Part shown: positions 33,218 through 45,295 of the stretch, in pieces
How the letters are laid out: each line of letters starts with the position of its first letter
Numbering within the stretch: position 1 is the stretch's first letter
Source of the DNA: Dactylorhiza incarnata
Lineage: Eukaryota; Streptophyta; Magnoliopsida; Asparagales; Orchidaceae
Direction of reading: 5' to 3'
NCBI GenBank assembly: GCA_033032865.1
Contig: JAWHQI010000070.1
Location: forward strand, 10,186,001 to 10,250,000
DNA length: 64,000 nt
Notes under the pieces: model-generated
What the model saw: the letters and a program-made list of their open reading frames with translations, nothing else
Database searches by the model: none
What the model was told of the DNA's origin: nothing
Translations under genes and position numbers: made by a program

Positions 33218-34729
33218 AGATGCGATGTTCGGCAAGTGCACCGGTCGCGCAAGTAATAAATGTTGGGAATAGGATCCCCGAGTGTCGGTCTCTTGAGGAA
33301 TGCAGGTTGGGTGAACGAATTGCGTTGTGTGATAATTGTTACACAAGCGGGAACAATCACAGAAAATGGGGTTTTGATTTGGTTTCCTACCGTTAACAAC
33401 AATAAAAGAAATGCGGGTCGAAATCACCGCTTCACAAGGTGAGATGGATGCAACGGCCGCGATGCCGAGCTTCGTGAGGCAGATGGACGGTGCGCATGCG
33501 AATGAAGTGATCACTAGTGCGGGGAGTGAGGGTCGCAAACACCTCTTTGCAAATCGTCGTTAGCTCTTGCTAACGCGAATCGAACATGATGAGTGCGTGA
33601 GTGAGTGAGTGAAGGTGAGACGTATCACAAGCAAATACTGAAGAACGGATAAGAAACAACCATTGCATTTAAACTAAACATCATGATATTCAAGTTTAAA
33701 TGATTCAAAGGAGTACAACAAGGGGAGGAAGAAATCAACCAATGGACGAAGACTAGCGGCCGTTCACGACCGGAATGGTAGTTTGTCAAGCTACCTCCGG
33801 ACTCAGGCGGACTGTGCTTCCGGCGTTGAGAGACTGTCACGACCTCTCCACGCGCTTCCGTCGTCTTCTACCTCAGGATGACTATTCTTTTCACCGGACC
33901 GAACTGGAGATAGCTTGCTTGAGTGCTTGCGGAGGGCGGAGAATGCTCCCAGACGATGGAGGATTGCTTAGAATGGCTAGAGATGACTTCCCCTTGCGGA
34001 GAAGATGAGGTGGAGGTGGCTGGAAGTGGAAAACGGCGGCGTACGGACGGCAAATCGCGCTCACGGAACCCCCCGTATCCCTAATCTGCGGATCAGGACC
34101 CTATATAGGTGCTGAAATAAATATTGCGCACGGTCATTGGCGCACGACCAGTGGTCGTGCGCGCTGGAGTTCTGTGATCGTGCGCCTACCTGGGTGGAGC
34201 CTGCAATGTAAGAAATTTATAAAATACCATGTTCGCACGACCGGTGGTCGTGCGCACTATCGTAGGTGGTCGTGCGCACTGGTCGAAACAGAACTCATGA
34301 AATTGATGTTAAGTGCGCACGAACAGTGGCGCACGACTGGTGGTCGTGCGCACTATCGTAGGTGGTTGTGCGCACTGTCCGAGACAGAACTCAGAAAAAA
34401 GGGTTAAGTGCACACGATCAGCGGCGCACGACCAGTGGTTGTGCGCAATTGAACCAGTGATCGTGCGCAGTGTTCCTGTACAGAATTTTAACAGGAACAC
34501 CTGCACGACTCCTGTTTCTACAGAAATGCTAATCAGGCCACTGAAAGTGGCACTCAGCAAAATGATAAAGCTATCAAAAGGGAATAAGCATAAAACACAC
34601 CAAATTAAGCCAAGAAGTGCACCTAGCATAGAAAGAAAAATATGAGCTGAAACAGGGCTAAAGTGCAGTGAAACGACTAGAAAACCGGCCTAGATGAGTC
34701 CAAATATGTGTATATGATCAGGACTCATC
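33218..34729 (-). repeat. 3' LTR of element 3 (1512 bp)
   Basis: It matches 41510-43035, with the terminal TG changed to AG at 33218-33219. Relative to the other copy, 14 bases are missing near 34235, between two short direct repeats in the palindromic array. The TATA-like CTATATAGG lies near 34101, read on the - strand just downstream of the array. Confidence 0.92.
34120..34460. repeat. Palindromic CpG-rich array in the 3' LTR of element 3
   Basis: At least six arms of GCGCACGACCA/TGGTCGTGCGC type occur, separated by units holding CAGAACTC (reverse of GAGTTCTG). The same array is at 42415-42775 in the 5' LTR. Confidence 0.85.
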
Positions 34730-36561
34730 ACACCCCCGGACTTACCTGTTTGCACGTCCCGAGCAAACAAAATCTAAGCAGACGGGGAAAAACAACTAGC
34801 TAATAGAGAAATTGCGACACCGAGTACCATGCGAAGTCGCGTGCTCGCACGCATAAAAAAAATAACAGAGGAAATTTCTAAGTATGCATAACAGTTTGTA
34901 CTTTTCTCAAATGCGTATCAAAAATTTATTACTACTCAAAAATAGAATCACGGCGAATCATCCAGTCACGCGTAGGGAGAAAATAAACTAATCGCAAAGG
35001 TGAGCATTGCCAAAGATCGGGGCTCAGGACAACCTCCAAAGGAATCCACCAATGTCGGTGATCATAGGCTTGCCTGTTCGCACTCTCTCCACGGCACTGG
35101 TTTGGCTCACTCACGAATCAGTAGGACTTTAGGTGATAATGGGGCTTGGGTTTCAGTGAGGTAAACAAGGATAAACATGGAGGCTACGCACCAAACCCAA
35201 ATGAGCTAGCATAAACAAAAAAGATAATCTATCCGCTAACCCAAATATATGCGAGTACACCACACCCCCAGATTTAACTTTTTAATAATGGGTGTGTGCA
35301 CTGCCCACTCCCAAATACAAATCAACAATTATTTTCAATTAAACTTTTTCTTTCTTTATCCATTTTTTTCAATTTTCTTTTTCTCATTTCTATTTTTTTT
35401 CTTTTCACAACAAAATCACCAGATTAAACATTGAAGCACATCCACATTTTCACAAAAAATATTCACCACATCAACACCTTGAATGAATATATAAAATACT
35501 AAAGCTCGACCTGGGTGCGCGACTAGGATCGACTATGAGGCTTTGGTGAAATAATGGTGGAGCTGAATCAAAAGAAGGGGTAGGCACAACGGGGCTAACG
35601 AGGATAAGACATTAGGATTGGTACAAAGCTCAACCGGGCCAAAATGAAGGCCTACATCGAACTAACCTATACCCATGCTTCGAGAATAGCTTGGGGCAAG
35701 TTCTTAGCCAACGAAAAAGACTATCCGTCCTCCCGACTCGAGCAATGCAAACCTAATGCCCGGCTACACACATCCCTAAGCTACCGTTTGATTCACACCG
35801 AATTCACCATTTTTGAGTAGAATAAACAGTATTGACGCAAATAGAAAAATATAAAACTATAAGCATACAGAAAAATTAAATCTGCTCAAATTTCTACATG
35901 AAACGAGAGCACTCGACTAGGACACTGCAGGAGTCAACATTTTACTCCGTTTCACAATCCTAAGTCAGCACGATGATTTGCCCGAATCTTGCTCAAGAAA
36001 TGAGTTTAACTCGCGGCACACACAGCTAAGCACGCGCTCAAGTGGTTGCAAGTGGTGTGTGATGCAATGATCTAAACGAAATAAATCAATAAAAGCTTCT
36101 AGTATGCATATGCAGTGTGCACGAGCATTGGGTAACACATACTAGCTCTCCCCCAGACTTAACCTAAGAAGTACATCACATGATATTAAAATGAAAATCA
36201 GAAAGAGAAAGGGAGAGAGGTTACCCCATGCTCAGCTAGTGAGCATACCAGAAGACGCGTGACTGACCGAGGCAGCCCCACAACCATACGAAGAATCACA
36301 ACCACCATCTTATAAGATGTGCAATGAATACCTGCAAGGTGGGTGAGCTCCGCAAGGCAAAAGCAAAAATGTATAAAAACTGAATTGAAACATGTTAGAA
36401 AAATAGAAATCAGCAAATCTGGGTTGTCTCCCAGCAACGCTTTTATTTTATGTCCTTAAGCTGGACCAAATACCTGTATTAAAATTGTTTACAGAGCACA
36501 GAAATTAAATAAAAAGTGCATGAAACAGAGAGTTTCACAAAATAAGAGATAAAAAAGAAAA
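34730..36561 (-). other. 3' non-coding region of element 3
   Basis: This is the place of the env-like gene in some Athila elements, but no such frame exists here. It carries polypurine motifs on the - strand at 34730-34743, 35263-35277 and 36148-36163, the conserved block at 35690-35709, and a pyrimidine-rich stretch at 35330-35410. Confidence 0.75.
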
Positions 36562-37600
36562 TCAGCTGTAGGCGCTTTTATGGTGCCCGTCTCCCAATGT
36601 CACCAGCTGACACTCCTTGTTTATAATGGCGCCATCATATAACTTCAGTCGATGCCCGTTGACCTTAAATTTGTCTCCCTTATCCCCTGATATTTCGATG
36701 GCACCAAAGGGAGAGACATCGGTCACTGAGAAAGGACCGCTCCACCTCGATTTTAACTTTCCTGGAAAGAGGCGGAGACGGGAGTTGTAAAGCAGCACTT
36801 GGTCCCCATTTTTGAACTCCTTTGGGATGATGTGTCGATCATGCCATTTTTTTGTTTTCTCTTTGTAGATGCGAGCGTTTTCATAAGCGAAATGCCGGAG
36901 CTCTTCTAATTCGTTGAGTTGGGAACGACGCACCTCAGCCGCGGCTCCAATGTCCATGTTTAACAGTTTGGTTGCCCATAATGCTTTATGCTCCAGCTCC
37001 ACAGGGAGGTGGCATGCCTTGCCATAAACTAATTGAAACGGAGTCATGCCGATAGGTGTTTTGAAAGCGGTCCGGTAAGCCCATAATGCGTCGTCGACCT
37101 TTTTAGACCACTCCTTCCTATTTGAATGTATCGATTTCTCGATTATTCGCTTCTACTTGTCCACATGTTTGGGGGTGGTATGCTAATGAAATCTTATGAT
37201 GGACCCCAAATTTTTTCATGAGCTGCCCAAACTGCTTATTACAAAAATGACTTCCGCCGTCGCTGATAATAGTTCTCGGCGTCCCAAACCTGGAGAAGAT
37301 ATTCTTGTGGATAAAGTGTAGCACTGTGCTGGCGTCATTCGTGGCAACCGCCTCGGCTTCCACCCATTTTGAGACATAGTCAACTGCCACAATGATATAA
37401 TGCTTACCATGAGACATGGGGAAAGGACCCATAAATTCTATCCCCCAGACATCAAATGGTTCGCAAACCAGCATGTTATTGAGGGGCATCTCGTCACGCC
37501 GAGAGATATTTCCGGTCCTTTGGCATTTGTCACACTTGGTGACATAGGCATGGGCGTCCTTGAAGAGGGTCGGCCAAAATAATCCGCATTGCAAAAAATT
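36562..37600 (-). pseudogene. Integrase of element 3
   Basis: Read on the - strand, the frame from 37594 to 37118 has the zinc-finger cysteines (CDKCQRTG), the first catalytic region as GIEFMGPF (E where D is expected), ISDGGSHF with the second D, and [14 protein letters not shown] with the E. A frameshift near 37100 leads to the C-terminal part (37047-36562) with [13 protein letters not shown], a basic region, and GPFSVTDV. It ends in HHKSAYS and has no chromodomain. The D-to-E change and the frameshift predict loss of activity. Confidence 0.85.
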
Positions 37601-37609
37601 TCGTGCTGT

Positions 37610-39313
37610 TCAAACGGCCCCGAAATGCCCGCCAGCTTCTCTGTCATGGCAGTGTTGGAGTACAGACTGAAACTCGGCTTCAGGAACACAGCGCCTGATA
37701 ATTCCATCGATGCATGTGTGGAATAAGAGCGGGTCTTCCCAAAAATAATATTTTGAGTCAGAGGCAAGCTTCCGTCTTTGCTGAGGGGACAGATTCGGAG
37801 AGAAGGTTTTACAAGCCAAGTAGTTAGCGATGTCAGCGTACCATGGGGAAATTGGAGGGGGCGTAGTGATTGCGAATAATTTTTCATCCGGAAAATAATC
37901 GTTCGTTTCCTCCACACAACTGTTGGGAGTGTCGTACTCCAAACGCGAAAGATGATCAGCTATCACGTTCTCCACCCCGTTCTTGTCTTTGATTTCCAAA
38001 TTGTATTCCTGCAAAAGTAAAATCCAACGAATTAGACGCGATTTGGATTCTTTTTTGCTGAAAAGATACCTGAGTGCAGCGTGGTCCGTGTACACGATTG
38101 CTTCGGAAAGCACCAAGTATGAGTGAAATTTTTCAAAGGCGAAGATCACGGCTAGCATTTCTTTCTCCGTGGTAAAGTAGTTTGCTTGCGCGCTGTTAAG
38201 AGTTCGACTGGCATACGCAATGGTGTGAAAAGTCTTGTCTTTCTTTTGACCGAGTACGGCACCCACGGCCACATCACTTGCGTCACACATGATAATAAAG
38301 GGTAAATTCCAGTCGGGTGCCACCAAAATTGGAGCCGAGATGAGTTGTCCCCGTAAAGTTTCAAAGGCCTGCATGCATGCATCGTCGAAGTGGAAGGGGA
38401 CGTCCTTAACAAGCAAGCGAGATAAAGGCTTTGAAATGGATGAAAAGTCCTTAATAAACCTTCGATAGAATCCCACATGACCAAGAAAACTTCGGATACC
38501 TTTCACTGACGTAGGTGGAGGGAGGTTTCTGATAACACTTACCTTCGCTTGATCCACCTCGAGCCCTTGGCAGGAAACCTTATGCCCCAACACAATTCCT
38601 TCGCGCACCATAAAGTGGCATTTCTCCCAGTTCAAGACAAGATTGGTGTCCTCACACCGCTTCAAAGTCTTGGCCAACTTCGCGAGGCAAGTATCGAAGC
38701 TGCTGCCAAATAAAGTAAAGTCATCCATGAAAACTTCGAGGAAGTCTCCCACCATGTCAGCAAAAATAGCGAGCATACAGCGCTGGAAAGTTGAAGGGGC
38801 ATTACATAGTCCGAATGGCATTCTCTTGAACGCGAAGGTACCGGAAGGACATGTAAATGTTGTTTTGTCTTGATCAGACGGGTCTATTAAGATTTGATTG
38901 TAACCTGAGTACCCATCCAAGAAACAGTAGTAGTCCTGCCCCTCTAACTTTTCTAACATCTGGTCAATGAAGGGGAGTGGGAAATGATCCTTGCGTGTAG
39001 CATCATTCAGCTTGCGGTAATCGATGCAGACTCTCCACCCGGTGATCATTCGGGTAGGTAGCAACTCGTTCTTTTCATTGGCAACGACGGTGATCCCTCC
39101 CTTTTTCGGTACCACCTGAACTGGGCTGACCCATTTGTTGTCGCTGATTGGGTAAATGAAGCCAGCGTCTAAGAGCTTTATCACTTCTGCCTTCACTACC
39201 TCTTGCATTTTCGGGTTCAAACGCCTTTGGGGCTGTGCTTGTGGATTTGTACTGATCTTCAAGGAGGATCTTATGCATGCAGACCGTGGGGCTGATTCCC
39301 TTAATGTCTGCAA
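37610..39313 (-). pseudogene. Reverse transcriptase-RNase H of element 3
   Basis: This frame of 567 codons is open throughout. It has [19 protein letters not shown], the catalytic [13 protein letters not shown] (YxDD box in the FMDD form of Athila/Tat), [14 protein letters not shown], then RNase H with [23 protein letters not shown] and IADHLSRL. Upstream, the frame changes near 39200-39310, so it is not continuous with protease. It is the best preserved part of element 3. Confidence 0.9.
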
Positions 39314-39725
39314 GAGAGCGTCCGAAGACTTTATGGTACCTTCTCAGCACACCCACCAATGCGGTTTCGTTGGCGGCGGAAAGAGCTGCGGAAATAATCA
39401 CTGGATGCATGGCATTTTCTCCAAGAAAAACGTACTTTAGAGAATCTGGTAGTTGTTTGAGAGCCGGATAAATGTTTGGATCAGCAGAATCACTGGATGG
39501 CTCTCCAATTGAATGCGAAACATCGGGTTGGTTCAAATGTGCACTGTCATTGCCCACGTCCTCGCGCTGCCAACACATCTCGTTGTCATCCAAACCCGCA
39601 TCGATCTGGCCATCGAATTCTTCAAGCGGCTCTGCTGGTTCGCATTCCGTGATTTCGAAGAGTTGCGACGGGTTGTGGACGTTGAAGGATATAGCGTCCT
39701 CCCCCAATCTGAGCGTGAGCTCCCC
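39210..39725 (-). pseudogene. Protease-RT linker of element 3
   Basis: The frame starts directly after a TAG (about 39728-39730) with GELTLRLGEDAISFNVHNP, a segment that in related elements follows the protease. It is acidic and runs on to LEDQYKST before the shift into the RT frame. Confidence 0.7.
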
Positions 39726-41414
39726 CTACTCCACATTAATGATAGCACGAGCTGTAGCGAGAAAGGGCCGCCCCAAAATAATGGGTACTTTAGTATAAAC
39801 CTTCATGTCGAGGATGACAAAATCGGCTGGAAAATCAAGACCGTTTACTACTATTGTGAGGTCCTCGACAATTCCTGACGGTTTTTTGATCGACCGATCA
39901 GCTAGCTGTAGCATTACCTGCGTCGGCTTCAAGGTCCCTGCACCTAGTTCACGAAAGATAGAGAGCGGCATCAAGTTGATTGATGCTCCCAAATCACAGA
40001 GCGCCTGGCTGAAACGGTGATGACCGATCCTGCAAGGAATAGTAAAGCTGCCCGGATCTTTGCACTTCGTGGGCATATTGGAGACGATGGCGGAGCATTC
40101 CTCAGTGAGATCGATAGTCTTGAGATCCTCCAACAGTTTCCGCTTCGAAATCAAGTCTTTCAAGAACTTGGAGTAGCCCGGTATTTGAGAAATGGCTTCA
40201 ATCAGTGGGATGCTCACTTGCACTCCTTTCATTATTTCCAAGAATTTGCGGAATTGCTTCTCGGATTTCTCGTTTCGTAACCTGTGGGGAAATGGGGGGT
40301 GAACAACACTTCTCGAGGGTTGTGCCTCGCTCACGGGGTCCGGCTCAATATGAATCTGAGTCTGCTTCTCGGCTATGTCTGCATTGCACTTGTCAATGGA
40401 GCTCACAAGTGGTTCCTGTCGAGGAAGATTGTCAACACCTCTACCGCTTCTCAATCGCATGGTATTCACAGACTCTGGATGCTGACTTGCAAGCCCAGAA
40501 ACGACATTGGTAAGAGTCCCTATAGTAGAGTGAAGCTGTTGAATTGCTACTGATTGGTCATTCATTTTATTCAGCATCCCGACCACCAAGGTCGCTAACT
40601 GTTTCGTTTGCCCTGACGGCACATGATCCGCTGCCCCATTGAATGTCACTGCATTAACTTCAGCAGTACTGGGGGGAAGAATGACATGACTCCAGTGCTG
40701 GCTGGTGTGAACTATGTTCACGACCACTTCCCACGCGTCCTTCCCCGATTTATTAAACAGGGCCCCTCCGGCTGCCATATCGAATAACAGACGGAATTTG
40801 TCCAGCACGCCTAAATAAAAAATCTGAATCAAAAAGACTTATGTTAGGTCTTCACGGTAGCATCCCCTATGCAGGGATTGAAAACGCTCCCAGGCATCCA
40901 CTTACGTCTCCTCCTTTCCCTGACCGAAGGTTATGAGTTCGCTGTACTTGTCCAAAACTCGAGTAGGGTGTTGAAACTCATGCAAAAATCTCCTTTCTAG
41001 CTGCTTCCATGTGGTCGCCTCTCTTTTCTGGATATCCCAGTACCAAATTTTGGCTTTATTATGTAGGGAAAATGAGAATGCCAGGATCTTTTGCAGGTCG
41101 TTTTCAACTCCACTGAATATATATGTATAATAAATTTCTAAGAAGTCCTGCACGTGTTGTACCGCATCTTCATGCTTATTCCCACTGAACTTGCAATTCC
41201 CAGTCATATACTCAATGATGTCGGAGGAAATCCCGAAGTCGTGATCATTCCTTTGTGCTTGAACCTTTAAATCACTTAAACTTCCTTGATAGATGTATTC
41301 CTGAATGGAGGTTATGCTAGGAATACTTGAAACCCAAAAGATCAGCGCACGATGGGACGAACGAAGGTAATTTGTGTGCGTATAAAAAGAAACAAAGACA
41401 ACAGAGGTAAACAA
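39726..41414 (-). pseudogene. Gag and protease of element 3
   Basis: One frame on the - strand runs from near the primer site (41414) to 39726 with two stops (about 40902 and 40855). It encodes a gag domain (FSFSLHNKAKIWYWD, then FYLGVLDKFRLLFDMAAGG), a linker with LRSGRGV, and a protease with CDLGASINLMPLS and ILGRPFLATARAII. The D-L-G active site is usual for Athila/Tat. I could not find a CCHC zinc knuckle between the gag domain and the protease, unlike elements 1 and 2. Confidence 0.82.
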
Positions 41415-41485
41415 AGAGAAATAATAAAAGAGAATAGTTCCTCGTGCAACGATTCTTCACGCAGATGAATTCATCACGTCTGCAT

Positions 41486-41503
41486 TCCCCGGCAACGGCG
41501 CCA
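41486..41503 (-). promoter_or_regulatory. Primer binding site of element 3 (Asp tRNA type)
   Basis: On the - strand TGGCGCCGTTGCCGGGGA lies six bases after the 5' LTR end. This 18-mer is the primer site known from Athila/Tat-group elements. Confidence 0.92.
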
Positions 41504-41509
41504 AAAACT

Positions 41510-43035
41510 TGATGCGATGTTCGGCAAGTGCACCGGTCGCGCAAGTAATTAATGTTGGGAATAGGATCCCCGAGTGTCGGTCTCTTGAGGAATGCAGGTT
41601 GGGTGAATGAATTTCGTTGTGTGACAATTGTTACACAAGCGGGAACAATCACAGAAAATGGGGTTTTGATTTGGTTTCCTACCATTAACAACAATAAAAG
41701 AAATGCGGGTCGAAATCACCGCTTCACAAGGTGAGATGGATGCAACGGCCGCGATGCCGAGCTTCGTAAGGCGGATGGACGGTGCGCATGCGAATGAAGT
41801 GATCACTAGTGCGGGGAGTGAGGGTCGCAAACACCTCTTTCCAAATCGCCGTTAGCTCTTGCTAACGCGAATCGAACACGATGAGTACGTGAGTGAGAGA
41901 GTGAAGGTGAGACGTATCACAAGCAAATACTGAAGAACGGATAAGAAACAACCATTGCATTTAAACTAAACATCATGATATCCAAGTTTAAATGATTCAA
42001 AGGAGTACAACAAGGGGAGGAAGAAATCAACCAATGGATGAAGACTAGCGGCCGTTCACGGCCGGAATGGTAGTTTGTCAAGCTACCTCCGGACTCGGGC
42101 GGACTGTGCTTTCGGCGTTGAGAGACTGTCACGACCTCTCCACGTGCTTCCGTCATCTTCTACCTCAGGATGACTATTCTTTTCACCGGACCGAACTGGA
42201 GATAGCTTGCTTGAGTGCTTGCGGAGGGCGGAGAATGCTCCCGGACGATGGAGGATTGCTTAGAATGGCTGGAGATGACTTCCCCTTGCGGAGAAGATGA
42301 GGTGGAGGTGTCTGTAAGTGGAAAACGGCGGCGTACGGATGGCAAATCGCGCTCCCGGAACCCCCGTATCCCTAATCTGCGGATCAGGACCTTATATAGG
42401 CGCTGGAATAAATATTGCGCACGGTCATTGGCGCACGACCAGTGGTCGTGCGCGCTGGAGTTCTGTGATCGTGCGCCTACCTGGGTGGAGCCTGCAAAGT
42501 AAGAAATTTATAAAGTACCATGTTCGCACGACCAGTGGCGCACGACCGGTGGTCGTGCGCACTATCGTAGGTGGTCGTGCGTATTGGTCGAAACAGAACT
42601 CATGAAATTGATGTTAAGTGCGCACGAACAGTTGCGCACGACTGGTGGTCGTGCGCACTATCGTAGGTGGTCATGCGCACTGTCCGAGACAGAACTCAGA
42701 AAAAAGGGTTAAGTGCACATGATCAGCGGCGCACGACCAGTGGTCGTGCGCAATTGAACCAGTGATCGTGCGCAGTGTTCCTGTACAGAATTTTACCGGG
42801 AACACCTGCACGACTCCTGTTTCTACAGAAATGCTAATCAGGCCACTGAAAGTGGCGCTCAACAAAATGATAAGGCTATCAAAAGGGAATAAGCATAAAA
42901 CACACCAAATTAGGCCAAGAAGTGCACCTAGCATAGAAAGAAAAATATGAGCTGAAACAGGGCTAAAGTGCAGTGAAACGACTAGAAAACCGGCCTAGAT
43001 GAGTCCAAATATGTGTATATGATCAGGACTCATCA
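41510..43035 (-). repeat. 5' LTR of element 3 (1526 bp)
   Basis: In + coordinates it runs from TGATGCGATGTTCGG to GACTCATCA. It is nearly identical to 33218-34729, which indicates a recent insertion. It carries the palindromic array at 42415-42775. Confidence 0.93.
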
Positions 43036-43209
43036 TCTCCCAGCAACGCTTTTGTTTACCGTCCTTAAACTGGACATAATAAATGTATTAAGCAATAGTA
43101 GCAAGTGTTTTTAACCAAAATAAGACATCACAAAAAGAAAAACTGCAGAAAGCAACAAAACTAACAACAGTGAAATAGAAGCGCGGCCAAGGGTCCGCCA
43201 CACCTCAGC
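43036..43209 (-). other. Fragment of element 2 between elements 3 and 4
   Basis: These 174 bases, starting with the duplicated TCTCC and ending with the duplicated TCAGC (43205-43209), are the part of element 2 just downstream of its gag-protease gene. They match 36425-36560 in element 3. Confidence 0.88.
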
Positions 43210-45280
43210 TGTAACACCCCAAAGATCGTGGTTCAGCGAGGTAGGCGAAATAGTAGGGTTGCGCTCGGGATAGGCTCAAGATTCCAGATCAGGTCAATGC
43301 GCACGACCATTGTCCTCTTCGCGCACGACCAGTGATCGTGCGCCAACGATCGTGCGTTAATTCAGAAGAGAATCGAGTTCTGTCTCGGACAGTGCGCACG
43401 ACCATTATCCTCTTCGCGCACGACCAGTGATCGTGCGCCAACGATCGTGCGCAACCCGCAAAGAATCGGAGTTCTGTCTCGGCTTATGCGCACGACCATT
43501 GTCCTCTTCGCGCACGACCAGTGATCGTGCGCCAGCGATCGTGCGCCCTGTTTATTCTGTTCCGCGATTTTGAGCGGAGAAGAAGATCGGACCGTCCAAA
43601 TCTTTTGGTATTTGATCCAACGGCTAGGTTTAGTTGCGGGAGACCTTTAGGGCTGATGAGAGGGGGTTAAACCTCATATTCTCTAAGTCTTTCTCTCTCC
43701 AAACCCTAGAGAAAGAAGGAGGAGCCAAGGAAGAAGAAGGGAGATTCCGCCATTGACGGAGCTCCGGAGCTCCATTTCGCAAACCGTTTCCAGATCTGGA
43801 GAGTGCAGCCCGGTGCGGTCATTTCCCTCCGTCTAGAATCTCGGATCCATGGCGAAAAAGAACGCTCCTAGGGTAACGATTTCTTCTCCCGTTGTTTGGA
43901 CTTGTCTTTTGTCCTCTCCTTCGTTTCTCTATGCTTGCATGAGGGATCCCTTTCACCAAATGGGTGAAGTGTAGGATTCCCTCAAGTTCTCCGGAACTCC
44001 GGGTCGATTGTGTCCATCCCCGGCATATTGCATATAGAAAATCCGGTAGTCGTGCGGATTTAGGCATTTTGTGTGAAGCCTATTCGTGGCCGTGAGCCCG
44101 AATCGGTGATGCTTGGATTGCGACGTTGCATTTAGGTTAAGCCTAGAATGCGTGCCGGAGAATGACTCCGTGAAATCATCTATAGTAGTGCGGGATTTAA
44201 GTGTAGGCGTCTTGTGAAGATCCTAACGAAAGCCCCATGCTTTGAGATTGGATGAAGGCAAACCTTCACCGCGAAATTTATGCGGAGCGTATTATACCTC
44301 CCCTTTTTGAGTATTTGTGAAGCCTAGATCCTTGTGAAGGGATTAGGTGCGTAGCTTATATTTGTGTAGCACTTGAAGGTGCTAAACCCTTACGGGCCGA
44401 GGCGAAGCCGTACCCGCGTCGTGCGACAGATCGCGACGATTAGAGCACGGGAAAAGCTAAACCGAACCCGTTTCCATGCAGATCGGTAAGAGGTCCCTAC
44501 CTCATGTAGCCGTGTGATCATGGGAGAGGTCGTGGAAGGTGGTTTGCCTAGACCGACCAAAAGCTCTTTTTCCCACATAAGGCGATGGCCCTTACGGTGG
44601 AGTGTTTGTGGAATTGATGTTGTTAGCCTCATGCGGTTGTTTAGGCGGTTGCGGGGAACCTTCGGGTGAACCCAACCAACATCATGTGCATACCTAGGTT
44701 CCCTCCTTTTTGATGCTCAACCTAGAAGATTGAATGTGCTTGAAACCTCACCTTGTGTAGTTGCACTTTCTTTATTTTAGTACTTGTTCTAGTGTGGCTT
44801 GCTTGCAGGGTAGAATCTCCGCCACCCCGGGAAAGGGGTGGGGTCGTTATAATTTGGTCAGCTGTGCTGACCGTTACCTTGTTTGCCACCGCTTGGTGGA
44901 ATGTTCTTATGCAGGTGCAGGTGAGCCTAGCGGGAAATAGCGGGCGGTGGCCCCTTTTGCTGAGTTGGCCCTTGAAGGCCAGCCTCCTTTTTAGCTTTCT
45001 CATGTATTGCCGGCCTGCGTGCCGATGTATGTTTTGGAGTTTTGGTACATTTGCTAAATGTAAGGCCTTAAGGCCATAACTCTCTTTCCTGGTTTCATTC
45101 CTATAATAGTGGACAATTCTAATGGAAATGTTAAATCTTTATGCTTCCGCTAGTGTTTAGTATACTCTGTTGTAGTTTCTTTCTGTTTATCACCTTTTAA
45201 CTCCTAGCTAGTGTGGTTAGTATGGCGTGGGGTCCCGGCCGGACCTACTGTTATATTATTCGTACTGGCAGGGTGTTACA
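43210..45280 (+). repeat. 5' LTR of element 4 (2071 bp)
   Basis: It runs from TGTAACACCCC to GGGTGTTACA. A tandem array with palindromic arms fills 43299-43545. The stretch 43680-43870 looks like a transcript leader with CT-rich words and ends in an ATG-containing segment. No gene is visible in it. Confidence 0.93.
43299..43545. repeat. Tandem palindromic module in the 5' LTR of element 4 (about 95 bp, 3 units)
   Basis: Units start at 43299, 43394 and 43488. Each has GCGCACGACCATT, then GCGCACGACCAGTGATCG and a further CGATCGTGCG. Between units lies GAGTTCTGTCTCGG. The same array is at about 50293-50540 in the 3' LTR. The wording matches the LTR arrays of elements 1 and 3. Confidence 0.88.
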
Positions 45281-45283
45281 ATT

Positions 45284-45295
45284 TGGTATCGGACT
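45284..45295 (+). promoter_or_regulatory. Primer binding site of element 4
   Basis: TGGTATCGGACT lies three bases after the LTR end, a Met-tRNA-like site as in Tekay-1. The leader to gag (45296-45501) holds no gene. Confidence 0.8.

Larger units (their letters stand above)
33218..43035 (-). mobile_element. Element 3: Athila/Tat-like Ty3 retrotransposon with full pol, complete with target duplication
   Basis: This 9.8 kb element has LTRs at 33218-34729 and 41510-43035 and is flanked by TCTCC (33213-33217 and 43036-43040). It inserted into the 3' non-coding region of element 2, at the sequence GGTTGTCTCCCAGCAACG, which element 3 itself also carries near 36422. On the - strand the order is gag, protease, RT, RNase H, integrase, then 1.8 kb without an env-like gene. 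PBS, MDDF-type RT and absence of a chromodomain fit Athila/Tat. Stops and frameshifts make it non-autonomous now. Confidence 0.92.

Noticed and set aside
34730..36561. Possible env-like gene of an Athila element
   Set aside because: Checked for a long frame, signal peptide and membrane segments between integrase and 3' LTR; only short chance frames exist.
43819..45079. Open frames repeated in both LTRs of element 4
   Set aside because: Identity between 43819-45079 and 50815-52075 is due to LTR duplication, not to a gene pair.
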